64,000 nucleotides of DNA from Sipunculus nudus (GCA_026874595.1 CM049320.1:28756714-28820713); one strand, 5' to 3'; counted from the first letter of the stretch, positions 24,491 to 36,437 are shown. Notes: a model not told the origin generated them from the sequence alone. Made by a program: numbers and translations.

Positions 24491-27400
24491 GTATTGAAAC
24501 AAATTTTACATGTTTCTCTTTTAGATTCTCTTTGTCTTAAAGTTCAATGTAAACGTTATTTATGGTCTAATACAAGGCTTTGATATTCCCCATTAATAAA
24601 GTATGATAACCTATATGTTTCCTATGCTGCCAATGAAATAAAGGACTTTCTTTTAGAAGACCATATGGTGACATTTTGATAGCTCATGAAATAAAATTAT
24701 ACACAATTTTGAAATTTTGTTAGAATAAATGGTGAGTTAACCACTGTAAATGCTAGTGCAGGTATCTTTATCAGTACAACTACCTGTGCGGAGAACATTC
24801 TTCCTTCATCCTGCCTGACGTAATAGTGACAATTTAAACCATTGATCCGTGAATTGTTGTCTTTAAATACCACCGCTTCAAAGCAACCATTGAATACACA
24901 CACGACAAGTACTGTACATAATTGATCCTCTTTCTTTTTATGCTGTCATTTTATTAGTAAAATGAATTTATTGTGTATATGGTAAACAACACTTTACAAT
25001 AGCAAAGCTGTAGCAGACGCGGAATGTGCCTGAGGATAACCTACAAAAAGATGTAGCCTCGTTTATAATATTACGCACGCGGCAATCTGGATGCAAGTTC
25101 TTTTGAAAAAAAGTTTATTATACGAGGAAATATACTAAAACCCCAGCACACCATTTCCCCAACTTAATTTTTACTGGCTTGTCATTAAGTGCCTAATTTT
25201 ATTGGTCATTGATCTGCTCATTTTTGTCAAGAAGATGATCCCGTCGATGGGTTATTCGACATATGCCAGATCATAGGTGAAAGCAGTATAAAGTATATAA
25301 TTGTGTTGTTGCACGGTAATGCTTAATATTTTTCCAAGCTGATTCTCTTGCCTGACTTTCAAGGACATATTTACAATAAACTCCTTCGTATTTTCCAAAA
25401 CTATTATTATAATTTTAACAGAAAAAGGTATTAAATCAATTTAAAGATTGGAATGTTCAAAAAGTTCACGGAGAACAGGACAATTAAACTTCTGTATCAA
25501 CAGAAAATGTCAACATAATGAATTTAAAGCAAACGCATAAATAACATCGAGTTCATATAAATGTACAATGTTTTAACTATTGAATGTGTAAACACGGGGT
25601 CATGTCGCAACTTTTCATTAGCGTTGGGGAGTCCGTTCGATATCTTTGTGCACACAGTGAAGCAGGTCCCGGCTGATCGGTTAATTATGCACACCTGTTA
25701 CCTTTCGGTGGCTCTGCAATAAAACAACAATTATACGTCTTATAAAAACAAAATAAATATTTAATCTTGCATATTGTTATGTAGCCCTCCTTAGCCGAGG
25801 TTCTAAGTCTCAAGTGTCGCGGAAACTGGTTAATTAGATTTTGTAAAGACATAGATGGGTTATAACACATCATCCTTTGTATATGGTACAGGATAGAGCT
25901 TGTAATATAACAAATTAAACTGATTCAGACCCCTACATGCTATTAATTAGATAAAACCGTCGCTGATTTCATATTTTATAGGGATCTATGTGACGCGACT
26001 GATTATCTGCTGTGATGATTTGCTCATTCATCAAAGCTGAAAATAAATGAAAATCTTGGTCACGTACTTTGTATGTAAGCTTTGATAACCCTCATCCTAG
26101 TTGATTTTTAATTTCAGTAAAACGCAACGCGCAGTTCTTGTGTATGATTATCAATATGTTGAAAGCAAACTCTATTTTATTACAATTCTCATCCTTCAGT
26201 CCTGATTAGGTAACAGAACTCTTACACGTGTCCCGATTTCGGTTTCTTTGAGAACTGATGTCACATGTCAAAGATGACTGAAAACAAGCCTTTGTGTTAG
26301 CTTGTTGGAGCCAAGACACGAATAGGAAAGCTTTGTATGAAAACTGGCTTAATAGACAAGATGAACTATAAATAAGCTTAATCTCTAAATTTACTGCATA
26401 TTTATGAGTAAAAATAAAATAAGCAGAAAAAATTGATACATTGATAAACACGTATTGCCTGATGGACCTTTGTTACAGCGGAAGTGACGTTAACCAAATG
26501 GAACTGGTATATTTCCATTATCCTTAGAAATATTAGTGGACATGGAAATGTATTCCCCTGAGGCCTTATAAATAAGACTAAAGAAATAAGTGACATACAG
26601 AGGTTTGGCCTTTAACCATTGTTATCTCATAACTTTTATTTCATAATACGATGCATCATCAAAGTAAAAAAATAGCCATTTAAGTTCGACAATATAATCT
26701 GCAGGGGATTGAGTATTTGTATATCTTGCGTGTTCAATTATTCGTAACGTTTTGCGCTTTTCACATCACAGAGTTTTATGTATGTTTTTCATATATATTC
26801 TAAATTAAACTATTTACACTAGAGTACCACAGGAGTTCAATGAAAGTCTCCCGTGTAAAAGATGGGATTGGAATTACTACAGTTTAGCTTTAACTGCTGT
26901 TACCATCATATTTTAAAATGGAAATCTGACCATTTGTTTCTGAAAGTAAATTTGAGAGTGTTATCACTCCTTTTATCTATGCCTTATAAGCTATTACCTT
27001 GTCATCGACCTTAAATTTGGAGTCGTACTATATTATCTGGTGATATGAATCTGAATCGTTATCTTTAAAATTAAATTCACACCAATTTTCAGAAACGTCT
27101 TTTACAAATATCGGCATATGCAATGAAAGACAAGAAACATCATTATGCAAATAAATTCTATAAATTAGACCAATATCCGGTAAAATTTGTCTCTAGTCAA
27201 CCTTTTCAGGTGCATTTGATAGCCACTTGACCCATGATATTTTCAATGGTGAGTAATGTGACAAGATGTGTGGCGCATTTAGGTTACCATTATCACTGCT
27301 ATTTATCATTATTTTATTTTATTTTATCGACTCTGCTACTTCATAAAAAAACTCTGCTACTTCATAAAAAAATTGTATCACCCGCATATTGCGTGAGTAT

Positions 27401-27620
27401 ATGTTCATCCCCATTTACTAATATGTCGGATGTATTCGATGCCTAATGTTATTGGAAAGTAATTCTGTGGGAGGGGATATGTTGGGAGGGGACATCTTTG
27501 TCGTATTGCTTTTTTTCTTAATGAAAAAAAATGCACTAGACCATCTGTTACTTATAACATAAAGTTACCTTACTGAAACCAAGAGATACCCAATTCCTCA
27601 TTACTGACTCAAAGTGAAAA
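24491..27620. other. Non-coding intron-like stretch
   Basis: No supported exon. The short open frames at 24697, 25685, 26206, 26402 and 27234 have no recognised motif. A small tandem duplication of 'ctctgctacttcataaaaaa' lies near 27332-27370. Confidence 0.4.
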
Positions 27621-27624
27621 GTTT

Positions 27625-28640
27625 TTAATGTCTATTGAATATATGAAAACTGCAAACAGTAAAAACCTTTTCCATAGTCGACAAATAACATATGATATTT
27701 ACTGGACCTTGTCGTTGTTACTAATTGGAGGCTAAGCACTCTATTGATATTTTCAACAAGGTGTCTGTAAGGGATAAACCCAGTCTGATCTGTATGAATA
27801 ATGTAATGAAGTACCATTTTTATCCTTACAGATAAAGTGTTAGTTAAAAGTTTGTAATCAAACTATGAAAAAGATCGGTCTCAAATTTTTAAGTAAATTT
27901 TTATTTTTGTCTTTCATATGAATTAGCGAAAAAATACCCTGACGCTGTGTTATACCGAGGCATTATAATAAGCTGCATTATATGCCTCAATTAAAATTTT
28001 ATTTTAAAATTGTTCCAAAAGTTGACATATAAAATTCCATGGGGAGTCCATCCGTTTCCGGTGTTTTGTTTCTATGATTTGTTTCAACACATGTTCGGTT
28101 TTATTATGGTTCATCTAAAACAATCGCATCCGTGTTTGAAAGGTGTGTTATCACCCAAACAATCACCACATTCCTTCGGGGGACTCATATTTTCAATTGA
28201 AGTCTCTCGTGCTTCTAAACTGTCAATTTAATCTGTTATAATACGCTCATTAACATTTAATCTACTGAATATTTTTCTGTTAAAATATCTTTACTCCATA
28301 TTTAAAGTACTTTGTTGGTTAATCTTCTTGTTTAATATATCTAGATTTAGCCCGGAACATTGCCCTTTGTGCTTCCTGTTAAATTTCTTTGTCGATTTTA
28401 TGTTTTATTTGAAGAAACTTTTACACAGGACTGATTCAGAGGAGCTTATGCAATTTGTTTCGTTATATATCGCAGGTCTTTTTTTCAATAAATTAGGTTT
28501 TTTGTTAACTTGTTCTGTTAAATCGAATATGACATGGAAGAACCCTTTATGTTACATTTTACACTTTCCCATATTAAACAAGGTTCCGTACCTCTGTTAT
28601 CCCTTACTGTATTTTCTATGCATTGTTGTATTTTAGACAC
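27625..28640 (-). pseudogene. L1-like LINE ORF2 remnant, minus strand
   Basis: Read on the minus strand from about 28640 downwards, successive pieces match the order of an L1-type ORF2: RAMFRAKSRYIKQ followed by PTKYF (the segment before RT), SPPKEC, then NLLKNLRPI, then DQTGFIPYRHLVENI, then LFVDYGKGFY (degenerate RT domain A). Frames change several times and stops are frequent, so it is dead. Open frames on the + strand at 28010-28231 and 28328-28636 are antisense shadows. It lies opposite to the lectin gene within its putative intron. Confidence 0.7.
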
Positions 28641-29690
28641 GTGATTTGCGTCGAAACTGTGTCACTTTAAATTTCGGAAATAAAAAAAGTCTTAACTACA
28701 TTTCACATCAGTCGGGTAATATCGCGACCATGTTAATTGTTTTTCAATAGGATGTGTCCTCCTTATATCTGCTTAACCAGTATCACTCATCCATTTTTAA
28801 CAATAGCTTGCTCTTTAAATGTAAGTAGATTTCCTGCCTCCAATTTTGTCATAGTCATAATCTAAGACAAAAATAAAATCTGTTGTCATTGGGGAGATTT
28901 TCAGTTCATTAAAAAATGTCAGAAAATCCGGGGAGAGTTTTCATAAGTTACGTTAACATTTACAAATGACAATCATAAGTCATTTATTGCTAGGTCCATA
29001 ATAACAAAGGGTTTATTATCTGTTCGGTTACCTCAACACTCAAGCTATTTGTAACTAAAATACAGCAATCCCTAGTATTACTAGTGCCGTGGCTAAAAAT
29101 AATCCATTACATTACGCCCTCAAACTCTAACGCTGGCGTACTGTGTGTTGTGTTTCTTGCAGTAAGATTATAGAACGCTCGTTATCTACTGAAAATTTAT
29201 AAAATAATTCCCTACATTTACTGATATTATTTGAAGTTCGGAAACTTTAAATCAAGCCATTATAACATAAATATTCAGTTTTATATTTGAAGTAACCTTC
29301 AACATAGATGAAACACACAATAAAAATATAACTCTTCTGTAAAGCTCTAAGGATAGTCCGATCTGCCGATTAAATTCCTTGAGTATTTATAACCAAAAAT
29401 ATAGATAGAAACATTGATATTGGAGGCTGCATATTAAGGATAAAGTTCAAAGTTATTGATCATCAAGCTGAGATCCAATTGTATAGCCGTTATAATAAAA
29501 CAGAACCATCGAAATAAAGTTTTTTTTAGAGGTGTGCTCAAAGCCTAAAGTTCAGTTACAGTCAACCTTATTCTGTTGAGTTGAAATAGATAAGAACGTA
29601 AATATCAATATAAGTATGATATTAAAATCTGAAGCTGCATATGTTAACAAAACACACAACAAAAATTAATGCAGTTCCCGCATTACAATT
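28641..29690. other. Non-coding stretch
   Basis: AT-rich intron-like sequence, no exon or recognised repeat. Confidence 0.35.
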
Positions 29691-30690
29691 TCTTTCCGTT
29701 GTATCCTCTTTTGAAACCTTCCGTCTGTCAATGTACAGCTTAACTCGCCAAAGCCGCCTGTGAATGCCTGTTGCATTTGCCTTTGAACCTAACGATTGTC
29801 GGGAAAATTGTTCTCAAGTTCGTTTTCATTAGTTCATGAATGTTTGTTAACTGTTCGTTTAAGGGAGACGACCGCTGTTTTAATGTGGCGTACTTAGGTC
29901 TGGAGAATCTCTTAAAATGATTCAAAAGCCGCATTGATACTGTCATGTAATGTTTTGAATTCAGCTTCGATGTCAAATTCAACACTACGCTTAGCCATCT
30001 TCTGCCTGGTTCGTTTGTCGACCGTCCAATATTGCTCCAAATTGCCCTGAGACTTTTCAGACATGAAACATGTCTTTCCTTCCATGGACCCTTATTAAAG
30101 CGTGAACTATACCTGCGCCATGCGGGACCGCATTTTTGTAGCACCAATAGTTATGTATAGTAACCAGTGCGGTACACCGTAATGAGTACCGACCTATCAA
30201 CCACCTGATATTTTAAAATGCCTACTGGTTTTTATTGATCACATCATAAAAACTCTGAAAAAAGCGATCGAGTTTTATAGTCTTCTACATTTTATTTTCA
30301 ATTATATTTGATAAAAAAGTGATGTAGCGTACTTTGTTATTTTTGGAAACGTGTCAAACGTTCTTCTAGCTAATAGTGATGTTATAAATAAATAAGATTT
30401 CCTGGATTAATTTCACTCTTTTCTATTTACCATTCTCGGATATTTCGTTAATTGTAAATCTGGGATATTATCCGGAATGTTTTAATTTTTTTATCCTTTA
30501 TATACTATACTCAGAAAGAAAAATATTAATGGAATTTGGGAGGCGGGTCCATGTTCGTTCAATAAAATGACTTAAAACTGTATTTTTGTGAAATTTCCCC
30601 TTTTTTATCCGGAGATCTTAAAATTTTTTTACTTAAGTATATGGCTAATTTTATTCTGTATAATTTTAACCGATTCAATGAATAACATCT
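29690..30690. repeat. Flank of lectin unit A, duplicated at 54920-55890
   Basis: The sequence before the first CTLD exon of unit A is matched before the first CTLD exon of unit B (for example 'gaccgtccaatattgctcca' at 30021 and 55161). It includes the decayed minus-strand coding-like piece listed separately. Confidence 0.75.
29912..30150 (-). pseudogene. Unrecognised decayed coding-like fragment, copy A
   Basis: On the minus strand this and its partner at 55027-55350 conserve pieces such as EQYWTVDKR and, before a shared TAA (29912-29914 here), EFKTLHDSIN and FESF. Frameshifts separate the pieces in both copies. The 135-codon open frame at 29740-30147 runs through in another frame and is not conserved in the second copy. 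The family was not recognised. It probably is an old processed gene or transposon piece that predates the A/B duplication. Confidence 0.35.
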
Positions 30691-30695
30691 TGCAG

Positions 30696-30905
30696 CAACG
30701 CCTTCCTGTCCAGGGAACTGGAAAGAATATAATGGCATTTGTTATAACCTAAGTGATTATGTCGCTTATTCAGAGGCTCAGACTGCATGTAATCGTCTTT
30801 CAAGTGATTTAATCATGATAAGTACAGTGGCAGAAAGGAAGTGGATGAAAGATGTACTGCTAGCACAGGTGTCCGCATGGATAGGCGGAGCTACCGACAG
30901 ATTTT
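30696..30905 (+). CDS. C-type lectin-like domain, exon 1 (copy C1, unit A)
   Basis: Acceptor 'tcttgcag' and donor GTAAGTT enclose exactly 210 bp, phase 1 at both ends. It codes the N-terminal half of a CTLD: a Cys-x10-Cys hairpin (CPGNWKEYNGIC), helix 1 with SEAQTACNRL, strand DLIMISTVAE, helix 2 with W-M-K, and the hallmark strand AWIGGATD. Asn-Leu-Ser is a possible N-glycosylation site. Domain form, Cys pattern and WIGG fix the family with high confidence. The domain is continued by 31233-31414. It is more like C3 (55898) than its neighbour C2 (36755), showing that the A and B units duplicated after the two domain types diverged. Confidence 0.85.
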
Positions 30906-31232
30906 GTAAGTTAATGAATCTGTAAAATTGTATATATTGCAATGTCATTCAATTTTAGGAATGAATATATGTTATAGTTAAAATACGTTTAATACAGAAG
31001 ATTTGGTATAGTGAGAAAATCGAGAAGCATCAACAATGACTAGTATCAATTGACAAGTGATTAACTGAGGTTACAGGCGACATGAAACATTCGCTTTCAT
31101 ATGAACACTTCGGAAACGTATAAATATGACATATGATATGTTCGTATTTTGTCTGCTTGAAAGATTATAAGGTTATTTAAAAAAATACACTCTTTTTTTA
31201 ATTTCATGGGATTTATCGTAAATACCATAAAG

Positions 31233-31414
31233 GGGATGGATTATGCACTCTTATGGATGCTGCAAAAAAATGTTTGTGGTACAGCAGCGATCGATGCAGT
31301 TATATTTATCCAGCAGTCTGCAGAAAAGGAATAGACAGTACAGGTGAAGACACTTTCTCTTGTGATCAGCTTAATATTCACGATAAATCAAACTGTTCTG
31401 ATTCCTCTTCTTAA
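31233..31414 (+). CDS. C-type lectin-like domain, exon 2 with stop (copy C1)
   Basis: The acceptor is inferred at the AG of 'ataaag' (31231-31232); the phase-1 join makes a W-D-G motif right at the border, the usual core tryptophan of a CTLD. It then codes LCTLMDAAKK, a Cys-containing turn, and the C-terminal core PAVCRKG. Open reading continues through a Cys-containing tail (F-S-C-D and S-N-C) to TAA at 31412-31414, with AATAAA signals at 31532 and 31542. A donor-like GTGAAG at 31344, at the same place as in the other three copies, could instead splice in phase 1 to the next CTLD at 36755. No long loop and no EPN, QPD or WND motif exist between exon 1 and exon 2. Confidence 0.75.
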
Positions 31415-31531
31415 AATATAGGAGCAATATGTGAAGCATTTCTTTTATTGTGTATACTTTTTGTATTATATCTTGATTTCCTTACCTGGGTCATTCTCTA
31501 ATTATATTGAAAATTAATATCGTTTGCAACA

Positions 31532-31547
31532 AATAAAATGTAATAAA
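31532..31547 (+). promoter_or_regulatory. Candidate polyadenylation signals
   Basis: Two AATAAA hexamers (31532 and 31542) lie about 120-135 bases after the C1 stop codon, supporting an end of a single-domain transcript here. Confidence 0.45.
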
Positions 31548-31618
31548 TACCCTGTTATATTGTGACAATGATTTGATTGGATAAAATTATTTAATTTATA
31601 TTTTTATTTTAATTTTAT

Positions 31619-31706
31619 TATATATATATAGGTTAATAAATAAAATTGTTTGTATGTCTGTAAGAAGTTAATGATACATATATATATACATATATATATA
31701 TATATG
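31619..31706. repeat. (TA)n tracts
   Basis: Two short TA arrays (31619-31632 and 31676-31706); the equivalent array in unit B is 56743-56778. Confidence 0.85.
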
Positions 31707-32693
31707 TATATATACACACATAAGATTCTATGAAGCTGTTTCACTCGGGATAAACAGAGGTTAATATGCCGGTCAATCAGAAATAACTAGATTCCGCTTT
31801 CAGTGCTATTCCCCATGCCCGTGTTACAAAGCAAGTCTTCATATCCCTTTTAATTTTACCAGACTACCACCAATCGTGCCTACGGTTGTATTGCCCCGAT
31901 ATTAAATAATATAACGTTGCTCTCATCTATCTCTATCATCTAAATTGATGCACCCTTGAGGATTGATGGACATCCGACTGTCTGTAAACAACATTAATAA
32001 ACACTGCCGCTCCCAGTTTGGCTAGTTTTAGTCTTATTAGACACGATGTTTCCGTGTGTGTATAATAAAAACACCCGCGGCCGTACCAGGCCCGCACCTT
32101 TTTAGGGGAGTTCTCTGACCCCTACATTTCCAGTAAGGAGATAGAGACAGTCCAAATGCGATATTTGTACGACTAATATTTCTATGAAATTTTTCTTCTG
32201 TTTAAACCTTTGACTTTCACAATCATATTTCTACATTATGTGACATTTCCTTCTGCCATCGTGGTGCTCTTATAATCATACAAATACTGAATATGAATAT
32301 TTTTTGACGCAAGTAGAGTAGTCCCCGACTGTGTGATGTATGTATGAACCTGACAGCTGGACAAAACAGGACAGTCATGTTTACGTTCCAATATATAGAG
32401 ATCGCTGGTGTCTCGCTTCCTTAATTCACTTGTGCGCCTCTCCGTCAGATACATCTGTATGCGAGAATTCAATTCTACCTTCAATATTTCTAGACCGATA
32501 TATTCTTTTAGTTTCAATGACCGTCCAACCAGATGGACTACATTTCATTTAAATTGAAGACGCATCAGATTTCACTTCCTAAAATTTTCTCTAGCGATAT
32601 CTAGAACTAGCCTAATATTTCGCAACTAAAATGGCTATTATTACAGCTGAAGTACTCAATAAAGACATGTTTGGACACAGTGTATTTGTTTAT
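31707..32693. repeat. Intergenic part of unit A (partner 56779-57750)
   Basis: Colinear with 56779-57750; for example 'gaagctgtttc' with 'ccggtcaatcagaaa', and 'aaaatggctattattacagc' near 32630 and 57693. No exon seen. Open frames on both strands at 32236-32552 are not conserved. Confidence 0.7.
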
Positions 32694-34998
32694 TGCTTGC
32701 CGGAAATCTCCGATTTCGGCAAGCTGGTTGGTCAGTCGTGGATATCTGTTTGTCTGTTTGTCTGTCTGTCTGTTTGTCTGTTTCCCTCTACAGGTCGCAA
32801 TTTTGCAGCAATCGCTTTCAAACTTACACAGTTGATGGAAAATTTAAAATGACACGAGCTTATTGTTGTTGGTCAATATGGATCAAAGGTCAAGGTTAAA
32901 GTCATCAAAAGTGTACAGAACCCTTTTTTCTATATATCTGTGTTTCTATTAGTCGTATCTACTTCAACATTTTAATCGTCATTCCAAGGCCTGTTTTCTG
33001 GTGTGTAGCTGACTCAATTGGCGGTAACCATTTCGGGGAAAAGTGCTGATATTTGAAAGTAAGTGGTCTTATTTTTCTTACATTGTCAGTTTTAAAGCTA
33101 CAGAGGTCTAGTTATTTGCATTAGGTAACATTCAATTAGTACTAAAAGCTTGCAATACAAGTTTTGCATGTCTCGTATATTATCTCGTCAAACTAGGTAT
33201 TTTGAGATTTCATTCATCTTGCCCTGGAGTCCACAGTGTTGCAGGAATCTTTTTAATGCTGACATATCTTAAGTCCTACAAAAGTATTTCGAAATTCGTT
33301 TTTTTTCATTTTAAATATGGCCATTAGGGGCGCTGGATGCACACCTCCTCATCATATCATGTTTTGGCCATATCTCCAAAATAATAAGCCTCAATTACAA
33401 CAATTTTAGCTTATTTTCTTTCTCTGGGTCTTCTCCATCATCTTGTTTAGTCATCTTATTACAATCTTTTGTCAGTTTGTCAGTGTGTCTGTCTGTTAGT
33501 CAGTTGTCCTCAAATTCGCCTGCTTGTACTTGCGTCTCCCATATAGCATTCTAAAGGCCCCAGTTTTGAAAGAATCCTTTTGAAACTTTTACATCTTAAG
33601 CCTTTTAGTAATGTCTCGAAATGGATTTTTCATTTTCCGGATATGGCCACTAAGAGGCGCTACACACAACCCTCCCCAACATATCATTCGTTGGCCATAA
33701 ATGCATAACTATGAAACTTAATTACAGAAACTATGGCATATTTTCTTCCTCTTGGTCTTTTCCAATATAGGTCAAAGGTCAAGGTCAAGGTCAAAAGTAT
33801 ACAAAAACATTTTTTCTTCATTTCTGTGTTACTATTAATCGTATCTACTGCAACTGTAGCTCATTTTAATCGTCATTCTAAGTCCTGTATTCTGGTCTGT
33901 AACTGACTCAAGTCGCTGTAACCATGGTAACACATTTTCGGGGGAAAAGTCCTGATATTTGAAAATAAGTGGTCTTATTTTTCTTACTTCGTCAGTTTTA
34001 AATCTACAGATGTCTTGTTTTGCTTAGTACTAGAAGGTTGCATTACAAGTTTCGGAATATCTCGTATAATATCTCGTCAAACGAAATGTTTCGAGATTTT
34101 TTCTTCTTGCCCTGGAGGTCAAAGTGTTGCAGGAATCTGTTTGAAAGTGACATATCTTAAGTCCTACACAAGTAACTCGAAATTTGTGTCACTTTGTCAG
34201 TGTGTCTGTCTGTTAGTCAGTTGTCCTCAAATTCACCTGCTTGCTCTTGCGTCTCATATACATTCTACAGGCCACAGTTTTGAAAGAATCCGTTTGAAAC
34301 TATTACATCTTAGCTTTTACAGTAATATCTCAAAACTGATTTTCATTTTCCGGATATGGCCACAAGGGGGCGCTGCCTCACGACTCTCCCAAAATGATCA
34401 TACTTTGGCCATATCTCCATAACTATAAACCTCAAACACACAGAAACTATGGCATATTTTCTTCCTCTTGGTCTTTTCCATAATCTGAGTAAGTCATATA
34501 TTTTCATTCCTGTGTCACCTTGTCAATATATTGTTATTTGTCAGTTGTTCTCAAATTCGCCTGCTCGCTGGTTCTACCGTCTCCCATATAGCATTCTACA
34601 GGCCGCAGTTCTGAAAGGAGCCTTTTTGAACTAGTATATATTATGTTTTACACTAAAATCTCGAAGAGTATTTTTCATTTTCCGGATATGGCCGATAGGG
34701 AGCTGCACTTGGCCCTCACCTACATATCATTTTTTAGCCATATTTTCATAACTATAAACCTCAATTACAGAAACTATCGATTATTTTCTTCCTCTGTTTC
34801 TTCTTAATAACCAGAGTAAGTCAACTGGTCAGAATGTCTTGTCTCTTTGTTGGTTTTCCTCAAATTCACCTGCTTGCTGGTTCTTCTCATCAATGGCCCT
34901 AAGAATCATTCCATTTTAAGAAATCCGACGGTGTCTTCTATCTGTCCGTCTGTCTATCATTTCAATTTCCGGCAAGCGTTCGACCTATGGTCGTCTAG
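32694..34998 (+). mobile_element. Helitron-like (Helentron-type) non-autonomous insertion, ~2.3 kb
   Basis: It interrupts unit A exactly where unit B (near 57755) is uninterrupted, which fixes both ends. The left end has an inverted repeat (GCTTGCCG...CGGCAAGC, 32695-32724) and then a TGTCTG-rich tract. The right end is a small hairpin (CGACC-TAT-GGTCG, 34981-34993) followed by CTAG (34995-34998). A 3' hairpin plus CTAG without target duplication is typical for Helitrons, and insertion next to T's for the Helentron group (established family features). The inside is made of repeats: a block with 'gtcagttttaaa' at 33087 and 33990, and 'ttttcattttccggatatgg' blocks near 33630, 34345 and 34670. 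No transposase or Rep coding is left. Confidence 0.65.
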
Positions 34999-35161
34999 TT
35001 TTGCTTTTTGCACCTTGTTTATGATATGTAGGTTTTAAAATGGCTATTAATATTAATAAAACTGATTATTGCGCTCAAATATTCAAGCAATGGTTTCTAT
35101 GAAAAACTTATCTGAATCTTAATATTTTGGTCGGTGTAAGACTTATGGAACAGGAAGACAA

Positions 35162-35177
35162 CCCCCCCCCCCCCCCC
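35162..35177. repeat. Poly-C tract
   Basis: Sixteen C's followed by 'aaatacacacac'; partner at 57931-57946. Confidence 0.9.
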
Positions 35178-35435
35178 AAATACACACACACTCAAGCCTT
35201 TGTTACAGCCGCTTAACATTGTCGATTGACTAAATAAGGTCCACTGGGGGCACCCGAACACAAGATCCAGGGCCCATAATTAACCTACGATCGCTTGTGT
35301 GTCGTTTTGAAAGATTAAAGAATTAATCATCAAAAGACCATGCGGGAGCCGGGGACAGATGGAACACATATATATGTTATGTTACTCATGTATCATTATA
35401 TTCATACAGACACTGTTATTTATTGTTTATTAATA

Positions 35436-35439
<4 letters not shown>

Positions 35440-35486
<47 letters not shown>
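35440..35486. repeat. (TA)n microsatellite
   Basis: About 23 TA units. Confidence 0.95.
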
Positions 35487-35487
<1 letters not shown>

Positions 35488-35727
35488 AGCCTCGCAAACC
35501 TCACCGATTGCATTCCATTTCATTGGGCTATAACTGATTTGTCCCACATGTCCCGCCTCCTTGGTCGAAGGTCATGCGTGTCATTTTTTTTTTTGGCTTC
35601 GCACCAGTTCTTTGCTATATTTGGAAGGTCGTCATGCAACTTCACCTGCATGGTTGCTTTTCATGACCCTGTGATGCAAGCAGATTTGAACGTAAAATTA
35701 CGAACAAACAAAGGAAAATACGCCGCA

Positions 35728-35730
<3 letters not shown>

Positions 35731-35775
<45 letters not shown>
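35731..35775. repeat. (TG)n(GA)n compound microsatellite
   Basis: A TG run followed by a GA run, at the 3' side of the inverted SINE. Confidence 0.9.
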
Positions 35776-35777
<2 letters not shown>

Positions 35778-35985
35778 TAGCCTTGCTGGTTCATTGTATA
35801 TATAGAAAAGGAACATTAATACACAGAAAAGTCGCTTTAGTGCCGATGAGAATCCGTGACTTTGCGATTGCAGGTCGCTTGCTCCATCCACTGAGCTAAA
35901 GCAGATCACCGACCCATCTGAGTATTGCACATTTTTATCGGGACCAGCATAATGACGTCACGGTAGTGACGTCAGAGAACTAGCA
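35776..35985 (-). mobile_element. tRNA-Ala-like SINE with double TGACGTCA head (minus strand)
   Basis: On the minus strand, two TGACGTCA octamers (35953-35960 and 35967-35974) lead into a TATAA-like tract. A tRNA-like body follows: 'tagctcagtggatggagc' (box A and D arm), an anticodon loop CCTGCAA (TGC, Ala-like) on a GCGA/TCGC stem, and a worn box B ('cacggattctcatc'). The head is shared with 18655, the body is not. The paralogous copy is at 58331-58545. Confidence 0.65.
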
Positions 35986-36280
35986 TGACAATTTTGAAAA
36001 AAAAATCGTGACAGTTTTCCCGCCCTCCAGATCCGCTCCTTTAAGGAAAAGCAATTGTGACCCTGAGAGAGTATACTAATGACATCTCATATGATTACAT
36101 AATTGTTTCAACAAGAACCAGAATTAAGCCACAGACGGTTTGATTATATAAACCACCAAACTTAACAATAATATGAAGTAAATTATTATGTAATATAAGA
36201 GTAAGGTATATGAAATAAAATGTTATTTATATCTTAGTTACTTTATTGCAAAAGTATTTCTTTCTTTTCAAATTCCAGTC

Positions 36281-36437
36281 AATGTGTCGAAAAAACTGAC
36301 TGATTTTTCAGTCAATTAAAAAATAATATAGGAGCTTTACGTCAAAGTAAAAATTTTAGCAATTTTATAAATTTGTAGAACAACTGAAAACGTCAGCAAT
36401 TTATAAAATGACTGAATTTACACATAGACTGTAACAT
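36281..36437. mobile_element. Small MITE with 'agtcaatgtgt' inverted ends
   Basis: The left end contains 'cagtcaatgtgt' and the right end 'acacatagactg', an inverted pair of about 15-20 bp around some 150 bp. The same element lies at 58856-58996 in unit B, and its right end alone near 52385-52428, so the family predates the A/B duplication. Its ends are also those of the foldback element at 59008. Confidence 0.5.

Larger units (their letters stand above)
34999..36280. repeat. Unit A segment with poly-C, TA, GT/GA tracts and SINE (partner 57750-58855)
   Basis: Same order of landmarks in both units: poly-C (35162-35177), 'cactgttatttattgtttat', a (TA)n array (35440-35486), then the GA-rich tract and an inverted SINE. 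About 250 bases at 35487-35730 have no match in unit B. Confidence 0.7.

Noticed and set aside
28010-28636. Plus-strand open frames of 73 and 102 codons
   Set aside because: They lie antisense to recognisable L1-type text on the minus strand.
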